Shown here in pieces: positions 29,417-40,090 of a stretch of DNA of 64,000 bases (positions within the stretch are counted from its first letter, which is position 1; each line of letters opens with the position of its first letter). A model generated the notes under the pieces. That model was given only the letters and a program-made list of their open reading frames with translations. It did no database searches and was not told the DNA's origin. The DNA is from FEB-7 sp963786635 (GTDB taxonomy: Bacteria; Pseudomonadota; Gammaproteobacteria; Burkholderiales; Usitatibacteraceae): the NCBI GenBank assembly GCA_963786635.1, contig CAWAZV010000008.1:248001-312000 (forward strand), in the 5' to 3' direction. Both the position numbers and the translations under genes were made by a program.

Positions 29417-30229
29417 ATGCGAAACCTGACCAAAGCCCTCGTTCTTGCCGGAGTAGCCAGCGCGGCCCTCGCCGCCCCTGTGGCCCATGCTCAGGCGCCC
29501 GCTGCCGCGCCCGCCCCCACGCCGGAGCACACGCTCACGGGCAATGCCGGCGTGTTCAGCGAATACATCTTCCGCGGCATCACGCAGACGGCCGGCAAGC
29601 CCGCCCTGCAGGGCGGCTTCGACTACGCCCACGCGAGCGGCATCTACCTCGGCACCTGGGCCTCCAACGCCAGCTGGCTCGGGGACTTCGGCGCGTACAC
29701 CCGCTCGAGCCTGGAATGGGACTTCTACGGCGGGTACAAGGGCACCTTCGCCGATGACTTCAGCTACGACGTCGGCCTCCTCTACTACTACTACCCGGGC
29801 TCGGCCAATCCCGGCGTGACCAAGGCGGACACCCTGGAAGGCTACGTCGGGGTCGGCTGGAAGTTCCTGAGCGCCAAGTTGAGCTACAACTTCGACAACT
29901 ACTTCGGCGCCAAGCCCAACGGCCAGGACACCGACGGCACCTGGTACCTCGACCTCGGCGCCACCTACCCGCTGGGAGAATCCGGCGTGAGCCTGGTCGC
30001 CCATTACGGGATCCTCGACGTCAAGAACGACGGCAGCGGCGCCACGAAGGCGAGCTACGAGGACTGGAAGCTGGGGCTGGCCTACACCATCCCCGACGGT
30101 TTCATGAAGGGCGTGGAGATCGGCGCGTACTACTCGGGCAACAACGCCGAGAAGGCCTTCTACACCGACCTGACCGGCTACGACACCTCCAAGGACCGCG
30201 GCGTCATCTACCTCAAGAAGAACTTCTGA
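29417..30229 (+). CDS. TorF-family putative outer membrane porin
   Basis: A 270-residue protein with signal peptide (cleavage after AHAQ, about residue 26), a short Ala/Pro linker, and a beta-barrel rich in alternating aromatic residues; it ends in Phe (YLKKNF), the usual outer membrane sorting signal. The segment GVFSEYIFRGITQT is the hallmark of the TorF/TIGR02001 family. The ATG at 29417 has an AAGGA ribosome-binding site; the frame is open to 29369 but has no better start. It is followed by glnK and amtB, so under nitrogen limitation it probably admits ammonium or small nitrogen compounds. Confidence 0.88.
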   Translation: MRNLTKALVLAGVASAALAAPVAHAQAPAAAPAPTPEHTLTGNAGVFSEYIFRGITQTAGKPALQGGFDYAHASGIYLGTWASNASWLGDFGAYTRSSLEWDFYGGYKGTFADDFSYDVGLLYYYYPGSANPGVTKADTLEGYVGVGWKFLSAKLSYNFDNYFGAKPNGQDTDGTWYLDLGATYPLGESGVSLVAHYGILDVKNDGSGATKASYEDWKLGLAYTIPDGFMKGVEIGAYYSGNNAEKAFYTDLTGYDTSKDRGVIYLKKNF

Positions 30230-30275
30230 GGCGGCGCCGTCGCCTTCCGCGCGAACCAGCAATCACGAGGACAAC

Positions 30276-30614
30276 ATGAAACTAGTCACCGCCATCATCA
30301 AGCCGTTCAAGCTCGATGAGGTCCGCGAGGCCCTCTCGGCGATCGGCGTGCAGGGCATCACCGTCACCGAGGTGAAGGGCTTCGGCCGCCAGAAGGGCCA
30401 CACCGAGCTCTATCGCGGCGCCGAATACGTCGTCGACTTCCTGCCGAAAGTGAAGATCGAGGCGGCCATCAAGACCGAGCTCCTCGATCGGGTGATCGAG
30501 GCGATCGAGAAGAGCGCCAACACCGGGAAGATCGGCGACGGAAAGATCTTCGTCTTCGAACTCGAGCAGGTCGTGCGCATCCGTACCGGCGAGACCGGCG
30601 CGGACGCACTCTAG
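30276..30614 (+). CDS. glnK: PII nitrogen regulatory protein
   Basis: A 112-residue PII protein, full length. It has the uridylylation site Tyr51 in the T-loop (TELYRGAEY), the start MKLVTAIIKPFKLDEV, and a C-terminal FVFELEQVVRIRTGETG. PII trimers bind ATP/ADP and 2-oxoglutarate and, when deuridylylated, plug the AmtB channel. The pairing with amtB 19 bp downstream is the conserved glnK-amtB arrangement, hence the symbol glnK rather than glnB. Expression probably follows the sigma-54/NtrC promoter upstream of the porin gene. Confidence 0.95.
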   Translation: MKLVTAIIKPFKLDEVREALSAIGVQGITVTEVKGFGRQKGHTELYRGAEYVVDFLPKVKIEAAIKTELLDRVIEAIEKSANTGKIGDGKIFVFELEQVVRIRTGETGADAL

Positions 30615-30633
30615 GACACAAGGGGAACCATCC

Positions 30634-32172
<1,539 letters not shown>

Positions 32173-32196
32173 GTTTCCAAGAGAGGCCGAAATTCA

Positions 32197-32222
32197 CGGG
32201 CACTTCGGTGCCCGTTTTTTTT
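32197..32222 (+). terminator. Intrinsic terminator after amtB
   Basis: A 7-bp GC-rich stem (CGGGCAC/GTGCCCG) with a stable TTCG tetraloop is followed by eight T residues. It closes the porin-glnK-amtB operon. Confidence 0.93.
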
Positions 32223-32225
32223 GCC

Positions 32226-32291
32226 GTGAAAATCAGGGACAGTCCCCAATTTCTGGAAATTCGGAAATTGGGGACTGTCCCTAATTTTCAC
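32226..32291. repeat. 27-bp inverted repeat (one mismatch) between amtB and hemC
   Basis: Arms at 32226-32252 and 32265-32291 pair with a single mismatch around a 12-nt loop. Each arm contains GGGACAGTCCCCAATTT, itself nearly palindromic, and matches the element embedded in the cytochrome gene at 15674. The element begins only four bases after the amtB terminator and ends 46 bp before hemC. Confidence 0.88.
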
Positions 32292-32337
32292 GTGGTAGGA
32301 TTTCCGCGCCTTTCACCTCCACGCCGATTCGACCCCC

Positions 32338-33273
32338 TTGCCTCCCCAACGCCTCCGCATCGCCACGCGCGAGAGCCGCCTCGCGATGTGGCAGACCGAG
32401 CACGTCGCCGCGCGCCTCACCGAGCGCTACCCCTGGATCGCCGTCGAGATCGTCGGCATGACGACCAAGGGCGACCGCATCCTCGACCGCCCGCTGGCGC
32501 AGGTCGGCGGCAAGGGCCTCTTCATCAAGGAACTCGAGGTCGCGCTGGCCGACAACCTGGCCGACATCGCGGTGCACTCGATGAAGGACGTGCCGATGGA
32601 TCTCCCGGAGGGTTTCGCGATGCTGCCCTTCGGTCCGCGCGAGGACGCACGGGATGCGTTCGTCTCCATCCGCCACGCCTCGCTCGCGGCACTCCCGCCG
32701 GGCGCGGTGGTGGGGACCTCGAGCCTGCGGCGCGAATGCCAGCTGCGGCGCGCCTATCCCACGCTGGTGATCAAGCCCCTGCGCGGCAACGTGAATACGC
32801 GCCTGGCCAAGCTGGAAGCTGGCGACTACGACGCGATCATCCTTGCCGCGGCGGGCCTCAAGCGCCTCGGTTTCGGCGAACGCATCCGCGAGCTGCTGCC
32901 CATGTCGCTGGCCCTCCCGGCCATCGGGCAGGGCGTGCTCGCGATCGAGTTCCTTGCCGCGCGCACCGACCTCGCCGAACTCCTCTCGCCATTCGTCGAT
33001 CCCGCCGCGCATGCCGCGGCCGAGGCCGAACGGGCGCTGGGCCTGGTGGTGGAGGGCAGCTGCGAGGTGCCCCTGGGGGCACACGCGAGCATCGCGGGCG
33101 ATTCCCTCACCCTCGAAGGCTTCCTGGGGCTTCCGGACGGGACGCGGCTCGTGCGCGAGCAGGTCCAGGGGTCCGCAACGGAGGCGCGCGCGCTCGGGCA
33201 GGCGCTGGGAGAGCGCATTCTTGCCCGGGGCGGGCGCGAAGTGCTCGACCTCCTCGCCCTGCCGCGGCAGTGA
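32338..33273 (+). CDS. hemC: Hydroxymethylbilane synthase
   Basis: A 311-codon gene with a TTG start (no ATG lies further upstream in a sensible position). Motifs: RIATRESRLAMWQ, IKELEVALADN, VHSMKDVP, the substrate-binding GTSSLRRECQLRR, and EGSCEVPLGAHA carrying the Cys that holds the dipyrromethane cofactor. The enzyme joins four porphobilinogen units into hydroxymethylbilane for haem synthesis. The stop overlaps the hemD GTG start (GTGA), and hemX and hemY follow. Confidence 0.96.
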   Translation: MPPQRLRIATRESRLAMWQTEHVAARLTERYPWIAVEIVGMTTKGDRILDRPLAQVGGKGLFIKELEVALADNLADIAVHSMKDVPMDLPEGFAMLPFGPREDARDAFVSIRHASLAALPPGAVVGTSSLRRECQLRRAYPTLVIKPLRGNVNTRLAKLEAGDYDAIILAAAGLKRLGFGERIRELLPMSLALPAIGQGVLAIEFLAARTDLAELLSPFVDPAAHAAAEAERALGLVVEGSCEVPLGAHASIAGDSLTLEGFLGLPDGTRLVREQVQGSATEARALGQALGERILARGGREVLDLLALPRQ

Positions 33274-34038
33274 ACGCGGCTGGCCCCCTGGCGGGACTCG
33301 GCATCGTCCTCACGCGCCCGCGCGCGCAGTGCGAGGCCCTCGCCGCCGCGCTGGAGGCGCAAGGCGCGCGCGTCATCGTGTTCCCGGCGCTCGACATCGT
33401 GCCCGTCGAACTGTCGGCAGCCAGCCGCGAAGCTCTCGCCACGTTGGGCTCGGCGGCGCTCGCCATCTTCGTGAGCGCCAATGCCGCCGAGCATGGCGTC
33501 GCGGCGGCACGCCAGCGCCGGGCCGTGGCCCTCCGGCACTCCCGTGGCCGGCATCGGCGAGGCCACCGCGGCCCGGCTTCGCGCGGCCGGCTTTGCGCAC
33601 GTGATCGCGCCCGCCACCGGATTCGACAGCGAATCGTTGCTCGCCTGCCGGGAGCTCCAGGACGTGGCCGGACGCCGCGTCGTCATCTTCCGCGGCGTGG
33701 GCGGACGCGAGCACCTGCGCACCACGCTCGAGGGGCGCGGGGCGACGGTGGCCTACGTGGAGTGCTACCGCCGCGAGCGGCCGGCCTCCGATCCCGGCGA
33801 ACTCCTGGCGGCAGCCGCGCAAGGAAATATCGCTGCCGTCCATGCAATGAGCGCCGAAACGGTGGACAATTTCCTGGCTCTCGCCGGCACGGCGTCGTGG
33901 TCGTCCGTGGCGCTGGTGGTGCCGCACCCGGCCATCGCGCGCCACCCGAGCGCGGCCGCGTTCGGCAAGGTGGTGGTCGCCGGACCCGGCACGGCGAGTC
34001 TCGTCGAGGCGCTTGCACAATTGCGAAAGGATTCATGA
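33270..34038 (+). CDS. hemD: Uroporphyrinogen-III synthase (apparent frameshift near 33515)
   Basis: About 255 residues. It starts at GTG overlapping hemC, with LGIVLTRPRAQCEALAAALE. After a frame change near 33515 it continues with SGTPVAGIGEATAARLRAAGF and ends KDS. HemD family motifs (TRP near the start, FVSANAAEHGV, VAGIGEATA, PGTASLVEAL) are all present. The enzyme closes and inverts ring D to give uroporphyrinogen III. The stop overlaps hemX (ATGA). Confidence 0.92.
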
Positions 34039-35096
34039 GTTCCCCGCTTCCCGAACCGCCACCCTTCCGCTCGCGCGCGCGGCGCGCGAGCGGCTCCGGC
34101 GGCGCCGATTCCGTGGCGCGCTGGGCCGTGGCGCTCGCCATCGCGGTGGCCGCCGTCGCCGTCGGCCTCGCCTGGAACGCGCACCAGTCCTTCTCCTCGC
34201 TGTCGCAATCCGCCGGCGGCCGGCTCGCCGACCTCGGGGCGGAACTGGCGCAGTCGAAGACCGCGCTCGCGCAGGCGCAGACCGGCCTGCGCGAGGCGCT
34301 CGCGCGCATCGCCGAGCTCGAGTCGCGCGTCACCGACGCGCAGGAAAGCCGCGTGGCCGTCGAGGAGATGTATCGCGAGCTCTCGCGGAGCGCCGACGAC
34401 CGCACGCTCGCCGAGGTGGAGCAGCTCCTGATCCTCGCCAGCCAGCAGCTGCAGCTCGCCGGCAACGTGCGCGGCGCGTTGATCGCGCTGCAGGCCGCGG
34501 ACCAGCGGCTCGCGCGGGCCGACAAGCTGCAGGTGGCCAACCTGCGCCGCGCCCTCAATGCCGACATGGACCGCCTGAAGGCCCTGCCCCTGGTGGACAC
34601 CGTCGGCATCGCGGTCAAGCTCGATGCCCTCGTGCAGCAGGTGGACACGTTGCCCCTCATCGTCTCCGAGACGCTGCCCGCGGCGCGGACCGCCGCGAAG
34701 GCGAAGCCGGCCGCGGAAGCCGAGCCGGGCTGGCTGCGCGCCCTGCGCAACCTCTGGGAGGAGTTGAAGGGACTCGTGCGCATCCGCGAGATCGCCCCGT
34801 CGGAGGCTGCCCTCCTCGCGCCGGCGCAGAGCTTTTTCCTGCGCGAGAACCTGAAGCTGCGCCTGCTGGCCGCACGCGTGGCGCTGCTCGCCCGCGACGA
34901 GCGCTCCTTCCGCGACGATATCCGCGCCTCGCAGGCCTGGATCGGCAAGTATTTCGACGCCAAGGCGCGCGTGAACGTGAACGCGCTGGCCACCCTGAAG
35001 CTGCTCGCCGAGAGCCCGGTGTCGATCAGCCCGCCCGACATCAACGCGAGCCTCGCCGCGGCAAGGTCCGCGCGCGCGGCGCGCGAGAAGCGCTAG
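34035..35096 (+). CDS. hemX: HemX-family membrane protein
   Basis: A 353-residue protein with a short Pro/Arg-rich cytoplasmic start, one membrane helix (about 28-48), a coiled coil (about 55-110), and a large C-terminal domain containing LLILASQQLQLAGNVRGALIAL, the family signature. HemX accompanies hemCD in Proteobacteria; it was once thought to be a methyltransferase, but such activity is not expected here because the SAM-binding domain is absent. Function remains unclear, possibly organising haem enzymes at the membrane with HemY. Confidence 0.9.
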   Translation: MSSPLPEPPPFRSRARRASGSGGADSVARWAVALAIAVAAVAVGLAWNAHQSFSSLSQSAGGRLADLGAELAQSKTALAQAQTGLREALARIAELESRVTDAQESRVAVEEMYRELSRSADDRTLAEVEQLLILASQQLQLAGNVRGALIALQAADQRLARADKLQVANLRRALNADMDRLKALPLVDTVGIAVKLDALVQQVDTLPLIVSETLPAARTAAKAKPAAEAEPGWLRALRNLWEELKGLVRIREIAPSEAALLAPAQSFFLRENLKLRLLAARVALLARDERSFRDDIRASQAWIGKYFDAKARVNVNALATLKLLAESPVSISPPDINASLAAARSARAAREKR

Positions 35097-35103
35097 GCCG
35101 GCG

Positions 35104-36276
35104 ATGCGCTTCGCGATCTGGTCCGTCGTCCTCGCCGCCGTCGCGGTGGGCATCGCGCTCATCGCGCGGCAATCGGACGGCTACGTGGTGATCGTGGCCG
35201 CGCCGTACCGGATGGAGCTGTCGCTGAACCTCCTCGTCGTGCTGGTGTTCGCGGGCTACATCGCCTTCCACGTGGTGGCGCGCCTCGTCGCCACCCTCAT
35301 CGCGATTCCGGCGCGCGTGCGCGCCTACCGCGCGGAGCGGTCCCGCTCGCGCACGCGCCTGGCGCTCAACGACGCGCTGCTCGCCTTCTTCCAGGGCCGC
35401 TTCGCCAGCGCCGAGAAGGCTGCGGCAACGGCGATGGAGGGCGAGGAGAGCAAGGCCGTCGCCGCGATCATCGCCGCGCGCAGCGCGCACGAGCTGGGCC
35501 GGTTCGCCGAGCGCGAGCAGTTCCTCGACCAGGCGCGGGGCGCGGCCCCCGAAGTGGACCAGGCGCGCCTCACCACGCTGGCCGACCTGCTGCTCTCGCA
35601 GGGGCGCCACGAGGAGGCGCTCGCCGTCTTGAAGGACCTCGCCGGCCGCGATGCGCGCAACATCCGGCTGCTGAGCATGCGGCTCACGGCGGAAACGGCG
35701 CTGCGGCGCTGGGACGAGATGCTCGCCACCACCGCCACGCTGGCGAAGCTGGGCGGGCTCTCGGAAGCGCAGGCCACCGCGTCGCGGCGCGCCGCGCACC
35801 TCGGCAACCTGAACCGCAAGGCGCAGGATGCCGCGGCACTCGCCGCCTACTGGAAGCAGCTGCCGTCCGAGCTGCGCGTCGACGGCGCCATCGCGGCGAC
35901 GGCGGCGCGCTACCACCTCGCGCTCGGCGGCACCGCGGAAGCGCAGGCGATCGTCGAAGCCGCCCTCGAGGCGGCGTGGGATGCGGGACTCGTCGCGCTC
36001 TATGCGGATTGTGCCGGCACTTCCGCGTTGCCTCTCATCGAGCGCGCGGAGAAGTGGCTGCGCGCCCATGCGCGCGATCCCGCCCTGCTGCTGACACTCG
36101 GCAAGCTCTGCATGCACCGCGAGCTCTGGGGCAAGGCGCAGAGCTACATCGAGGCGAGCCTGGCACTCGAGCCCACGCACGAAGGGCACATGACGCTCGC
36201 CGCCCTCATGGAAAGGCTGGGCAAGCCGCACGAGGCCGACCGCCACTTCCGCCGCAGCGCCGAACTGGCCGGCTAG
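35104..36276 (+). CDS. hemY: HemY-family TPR protein of haem metabolism
   Basis: A 390-residue protein with two N-terminal membrane helices (about 3-21 and 40-62), separated by the conserved SDGYVVIVAAPYRMELSLN loop, followed by tetratricopeptide-like repeats. The family (not the Bacillus protoporphyrinogen oxidase of the same name) occurs after hemX in most Proteobacteria and is thought to act late in haem synthesis. The gene lies 7 bp after hemX and is intact. Confidence 0.92.
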   Translation: MRFAIWSVVLAAVAVGIALIARQSDGYVVIVAAPYRMELSLNLLVVLVFAGYIAFHVVARLVATLIAIPARVRAYRAERSRSRTRLALNDALLAFFQGRFASAEKAAATAMEGEESKAVAAIIAARSAHELGRFAEREQFLDQARGAAPEVDQARLTTLADLLLSQGRHEEALAVLKDLAGRDARNIRLLSMRLTAETALRRWDEMLATTATLAKLGGLSEAQATASRRAAHLGNLNRKAQDAAALAAYWKQLPSELRVDGAIAATAARYHLALGGTAEAQAIVEAALEAAWDAGLVALYADCAGTSALPLIERAEKWLRAHARDPALLLTLGKLCMHRELWGKAQSYIEASLALEPTHEGHMTLAALMERLGKPHEADRHFRRSAELAG

Positions 36277-36321
36277 CGCCGGCATCCAGCACTACCGCAA
36301 TCGTCCAGGAAGGACCAAGGC

Positions 36322-36904
36322 ATGATCCGCGATCACTCCGCTCTCAAGCACCACGCCCTGCAAGCCGGGGCGCACGTCGCCTCGCCGCCGCCGCGGGCGC
36401 GCCTGACCCCCGAGTCGCCGGCCCTCGAGGCGATGACCGACCTGCGAAGAATCACGGCCGCGACGATCACGCCCGACCGCAGCATCGTCGAGTGCAACGC
36501 GCTCATGAAGGCGCGCGCGATCCGGCTGCTCTTCGTCGAAAGTACGCGGAGCGGGCCGTGGTGGGCGTGATCACGGCGACCGACCTGCTCGGCGAGAAGC
36601 CGGTGCGCTTCATGCAGGAGCGCGGCGTGCGCCATCACGAGATCCTCGTCTCCGACCTGATGACCCGCGCGAGCTCCCTCGAGGCATCGACCTGCAGAGC
36701 GTCAGTTGCCCATGCCCAGGTCGGCCACATCGTCGCGACCCTCAAGGCCGCGGGCCGCATGCACACCTTCGTGACCGACGAGGACGGCAAGCGCATCTGC
36801 GGCCTGTTCTCCGCCTCCGACATCGCGCGCCGCCTCGGGGTCGAGGTGCCCACCTACGAGATCGCGGCGAGCTTCGCCCAGATCGAGGCGCCCTGGCGCG
36901 GTAG
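36322..36904 (+). CDS. CBS-domain protein (about three apparent frameshifts)
   Basis: Two CBS motifs can be followed across frames: AATITPDRSIVECNALMKARAIRLLFV, then after a break near 36545 AVVGVITATDLLGEKPVRF, and after one near 36690 IVATLKAAGRMHTFVTDEDGKRICGLFSASDIARRLG. The expected end EAALAR plus TAG at 36902-36904 needs one more single-base change near 36890. A CBS pair binds adenosine nucleotides and senses energy state. The N-terminus before the first motif is short, so this is a stand-alone CBS protein of about 195 residues. Confidence 0.78.
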
Positions 36905-36908
36905 AAAG

Positions 36909-36935
36909 GGGCCAGGCTCGATAAAAACCTGGCCC
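36909..36935. terminator. Bidirectional hairpin between convergent genes
   Basis: GGGCCAGG and CCTGGCCC form an 8-bp stem with an 11-nt loop containing AAAAA. It lies between the CBS gene (plus) and the flavin reductase gene (minus), with no long T-run on either side. Confidence 0.6.
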
Positions 36936-36937
36936 TC

Positions 36938-37981
36938 TCAGGGCATCGGCGCGGAGTAGGTGAAGGCGTCGCAGTAGAACTCGTCCTCGGGGAGGGCGCG
37001 CTCCTCGATGAAGGTCTTCTTCGCGATGTCGGTCATCGCCGGGGCGCCGCAGGCGTAGACCTGGTAGCCGGCAAGACTCGGAAAATCGTCGAGCACCGCC
37101 TGGTGGACGAAGCCGGTGCGCCCGATCCAGTCGTCCTCCGGCCCCGGGTCGGACAGCACGGGGATGAAGGTGAAGTTGGGGTGCTCCTCCTGCCACTTCA
37201 CCGGCAGCTCGGGAAGGTACAGGTCGGCCAGCGTGCGCACACCCCAGTAGAGCACCATCGGGCGGTCGATTCCCTTGTGGAAGGCGTGCTCGATCACGGC
37301 CTTCACCGGCGCGAATCCGGTGCCGCCCGCGACGAGGATCATGGGCTTGTCGGAGTCCTCGCGCAGGTAGAACGAGCCGAGCGGCCCCTCGAAGCGGATG
37401 ATCGCGCGCTCCTTCATCTCCTCGAAGACGTACTTCGAGAACACCCCGCCCGGCGTGCGCCGCACGTGCAGCTGCAGGTGGGTGTCGTCGTGCGGCGCAT
37501 TGGCCATCGAATAGCTGCGCCGGATGCCGCCCTTCATCAGGATGTCGATGTACTGCCCGGCCAGGAACTGCAGGCGCTCCGCGGCGGGGAGCTTGAGGTA
37601 GAGGATCGCGACATCCTCCGCGGGCTTCTCCACCCGCTCGACGCGCGCGGGCAGCGTCCGGATGGCGAGGTCCTTGAGTCCCGCCAGCTCGCGGATCTCG
37701 ATCACGAGGTCGGAGACGGGCTTCGTGCAGCAGGTGAGCGCCTTGCCGGCAGCCTTCTCCTCGGCCGTGATCGCGCGGTCCTGATGCTCTCCGTAGACCA
37801 CCTGGCCGCTCTTCAGCGCGCCCTTGCAGGCTCCGCAGGCGCCGTTGCGGCAGCCATAGGGCAGGCCCACGCCCTCGCGCAGCCCGGCCTCGAGGACGGT
37901 CTCGCCGGGATTGACCGTGAAAGTGCGGCCGCTCGGCTCGAGGCGCACCTGGCGCGCGGCCGGGGAGGGTGATTCGGACAC
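36938..37981 (-). CDS. 2Fe-2S/FAD NAD(P)H oxidoreductase (AscD-like, CDP-6-deoxy-delta-3,4-glucoseen reductase family)
   Basis: A 347-residue protein. An N-terminal plant-type ferredoxin domain has the cluster ligands in YGCRNGACGACKGAL plus a later Cys in LTCCTKP. A flavin domain follows with RSYSMANAP for FAD and then the NAD(P) domain with GGTGFAPVKA and a C-terminal YACGAPAM motif. These enzymes pass electrons from NAD(P)H through FAD to the 2Fe-2S cluster and a partner protein. Betaproteobacteria carry it widely, outside sugar loci, so the partner is unknown. GTG start; the gene is intact. Confidence 0.88.
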   Translation of the reverse strand: MSESPSPAARQVRLEPSGRTFTVNPGETVLEAGLREGVGLPYGCRNGACGACKGALKSGQVVYGEHQDRAITAEEKAAGKALTCCTKPVSDLVIEIRELAGLKDLAIRTLPARVERVEKPAEDVAILYLKLPAAERLQFLAGQYIDILMKGGIRRSYSMANAPHDDTHLQLHVRRTPGGVFSKYVFEEMKERAIIRFEGPLGSFYLREDSDKPMILVAGGTGFAPVKAVIEHAFHKGIDRPMVLYWGVRTLADLYLPELPVKWQEEHPNFTFIPVLSDPGPEDDWIGRTGFVHQAVLDDFPSLAGYQVYACGAPAMTDIAKKTFIEERALPEDEFYCDAFTYSAPMP

Positions 37982-38072
37982 GGGGAGTCTTTCTCGCGTG
38001 GAATGACGACGGGCGGCCGCGGTACGGCCACCCGTCGAAAAGCAGCGAATTCTACCCGATTGAAGCGGGCGC

Positions 38073-38459
38073 CTACCGCTCGCGGCGGAACTGGCCGTCG
38101 ATCACGTGGCCCTGCGGACGCGCGTGGACGTGGACGGGTTCCGGCATCTGGCGCGGCAGCAGCAGCAGCGCCAGGGCGATGAAGTCCGAGATGATGCCCG
38201 GGAAGATGAGGAAGAGACCGGCGAGGACGGTGCGCGCGCTGTCGACGAAGGCGGCAATGGAGAACTGGCCCGCGGCCAGCGCGGCACCGAGCCGGGCGAC
38301 GAGGGCGAAACGCGCCTCCTTGAGGAGTGCCACGCCCGCCACGGCGGCGAGCACGACCCACGCGAGGACCCACCAGCCGTGCAGCTCCGCGAGGCGCGCG
38401 AGCAGCGCGATTTCCAGCAGGGGGAAACCCAGTAAGATGACAAGCAGCAGGAACCTCAT
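38073..38459 (-). CDS. fxsA: FxsA family membrane protein
   Basis: A 128-residue protein with the FxsA pattern: MRFLLLVILLGFPLLEIALL at the start, a second helix near 28-45, and the GLFLIFPGIISDFIALALLLLP block at about 80-100. In E. coli FxsA suppresses F-plasmid exclusion of phage T7 when overproduced; its normal role is unknown. It is divergent from cutA with 75 bp between starts. Confidence 0.92.
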   Translation of the reverse strand: MRFLLLVILLGFPLLEIALLARLAELHGWWVLAWVVLAAVAGVALLKEARFALVARLGAALAAGQFSIAAFVDSARTVLAGLFLIFPGIISDFIALALLLLPRQMPEPVHVHARPQGHVIDGQFRRER

Positions 38460-38534
38460 TCGACCCTTCCTCGACTGGCCGGCGATTCACGCACCGGAAA
38501 ACCCAAGACTGCCGCGCCGGCTCGTTCCCAGATT

Positions 38535-38876
38535 ATGGGCGTCATCGCCGTACTCACAAACCTACCCGACTCCGCGTCCGCTTTCAATCTCGCGCGCAGC
38601 CTCGTGGAGCGCCGCCTCGCCGCCTGCGTGAACGTCCTTTCCCCGGCCACGTCCTTCTACCGCTGGGAGGAACGCCTGCAGCAGGAGCAGGAAACACCTC
38701 TCATCATCAAGTCCACGACCGAAGCCTACGACGAACTCGAGCGCGCGATCCGCGAACTGCACCCCTACGAGCTGCCGGAAATCATCGCCCTTCCCGTGAT
38801 CCAGGGTCTTGAGAATTATCTGGGGTGGGTTGCCTCCGAATGCAAGCCTGACGCCGAAACGAACACCGACAAATGA
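38535..38876 (+). CDS. cutA: CutA divalent-cation tolerance protein
   Basis: A 113-residue trimeric ferredoxin-like protein with LVERRLAACVNVL, a central FYRWEERLQQEQETPLIIKS segment and HPYELPEIIALPV, all typical. CutA binds copper and other divalent metals, though its physiological role is unsettled. Its stop overlaps the start of the dsbD-like gene (ATGA at 38873-38876). Confidence 0.95.
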   Translation: MGVIAVLTNLPDSASAFNLARSLVERRLAACVNVLSPATSFYRWEERLQQEQETPLIIKSTTEAYDELERAIRELHPYELPEIIALPVIQGLENYLGWVASECKPDAETNTDK

Positions 38877-39929
38877 AACGCGTCACAGCCCTCATCCTGA
38901 CCGCCCTGGCGACATGCCTGGTGCAGGCCGCCGCGCCGTCCGGCGACGAACCTCTCGATCCGGACCAGGCGTTCCACCCCACCGCCAGGCTCATCGCCGG
39001 GGAGCCGTCCGGCAAAGGGACCGAGCGCCACGGGATCGACATCGAATACCGCATCGCGCCCGGCTACTACCTCTACCGCGACCGCATTCGCTTCGAGGTG
39101 ACGCCCGCCACGCTCCTGGTGGGGGCGCCGGAGTTCCCCCCGGGCATCACGGTCGACGACCCTTTCCTCGGCAAGTCGGTCATCTACCGCGAGCGTCTCG
39201 TGGTGCACCTGCCCTTCGCCGTGAGCATCGCCAAGGCGGGGCGTTACAAGGTCCGCATCACCGCCCAGGGTTGCGCCGAAGGCCGCATCTGCTACTCGCC
39301 TTTCCCGCAGGACGTGGTGGTGAACATCCCGCCCGGCTATCGCGTGACCGACTCGCCCACGACCGATGCGGAGCACGCCGCGATGAAACGGTGGCTGCCG
39401 GCAGTCGGCATCGGCCTGCTCGCCCTGCTGGGCGGGCTGTCGCTGTGGCTCGCGGGACGTGGCGCTGCGCCCCCGCAAATCCCGTCGGGACCGGTCGATG
39501 CGACTCCGGCCGCGATCCTGGCCGCCCGCTTCGCGGATGCGGACGGGAAGCCGGGCACCCTGGCGCAGTTTCCCGGCAAGGTCCTGGTGGTGAACTTCTG
39601 GGCCACCTGGTGCACCCCGTGCCGCGAGGAAATGCCCGGATTCGTGAAGCTGCAGTCGCGCTGGCAAGGGCGCGGCGTGCAATTCGTCGGCCTGGCGCAG
39701 GACGATCCCGCCAAGGTCGCCGCCTTCGGCCGCGATCTGGCGATCAATTACCCCCTGTGGATCGGCGGGGCCGACGTGATGGACCTGTCGCGGCGCCTGG
39801 GCAACCGGCTGGGTGTGCTGCCCCACACAGTTCTTGCTCGATGACCAGGGACGCGTTCTCGAATCACGGATCGGCATGTATTCGGAGGCGGATCTGGACT
39901 CCAGGCTGGCAGCAATTACCGGAAAATAG
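38873..39929 (+). CDS. DsbD-alpha/TlpA-type thioredoxin fusion lacking the transmembrane electron-transfer domain (apparent frameshift near 39838)
   Basis: About 352 residues. Signal peptide (1-20), then a DsbD N-terminal immunoglobulin-like domain with the redox Cys pair in QGCAEGRICYSP (about residues 130-140), one membrane helix (about 175-195), and a TlpA-like thioredoxin domain with FWATWCTPCREEMP. The frame changes near 39838 and ends with RIGMYSEADLDSRLAAITGK. Full DsbD has eight membrane helices (beta domain) between these parts; here they are replaced by a single helix. Without them electrons cannot be drawn across the membrane by the known route. It overlaps cutA and precedes aroQ. 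Confidence 0.85.
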
Positions 39930-40090
39930 CCGTAACTTCGTCAAAAAGTAGTTAATTTCTGCCATTGCCGATATCCTGCCTGGCGCACTCACGACTCGCC
40001 GGAGCCGCCAAAGCGGAGTTCGTGCCGCTGCAAGGCAAACTTCGGCGAACGCTGGACATCTTGCATCGACTTCCGGCAAACTCGTCGGTC

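Noticed and set aside
34035..35096. Annotating HemX as uroporphyrinogen-III C-methyltransferase, a frequent automatic label.
   Set aside because: The protein has no SAM-dependent methyltransferase domain; it is a membrane and coiled-coil protein.
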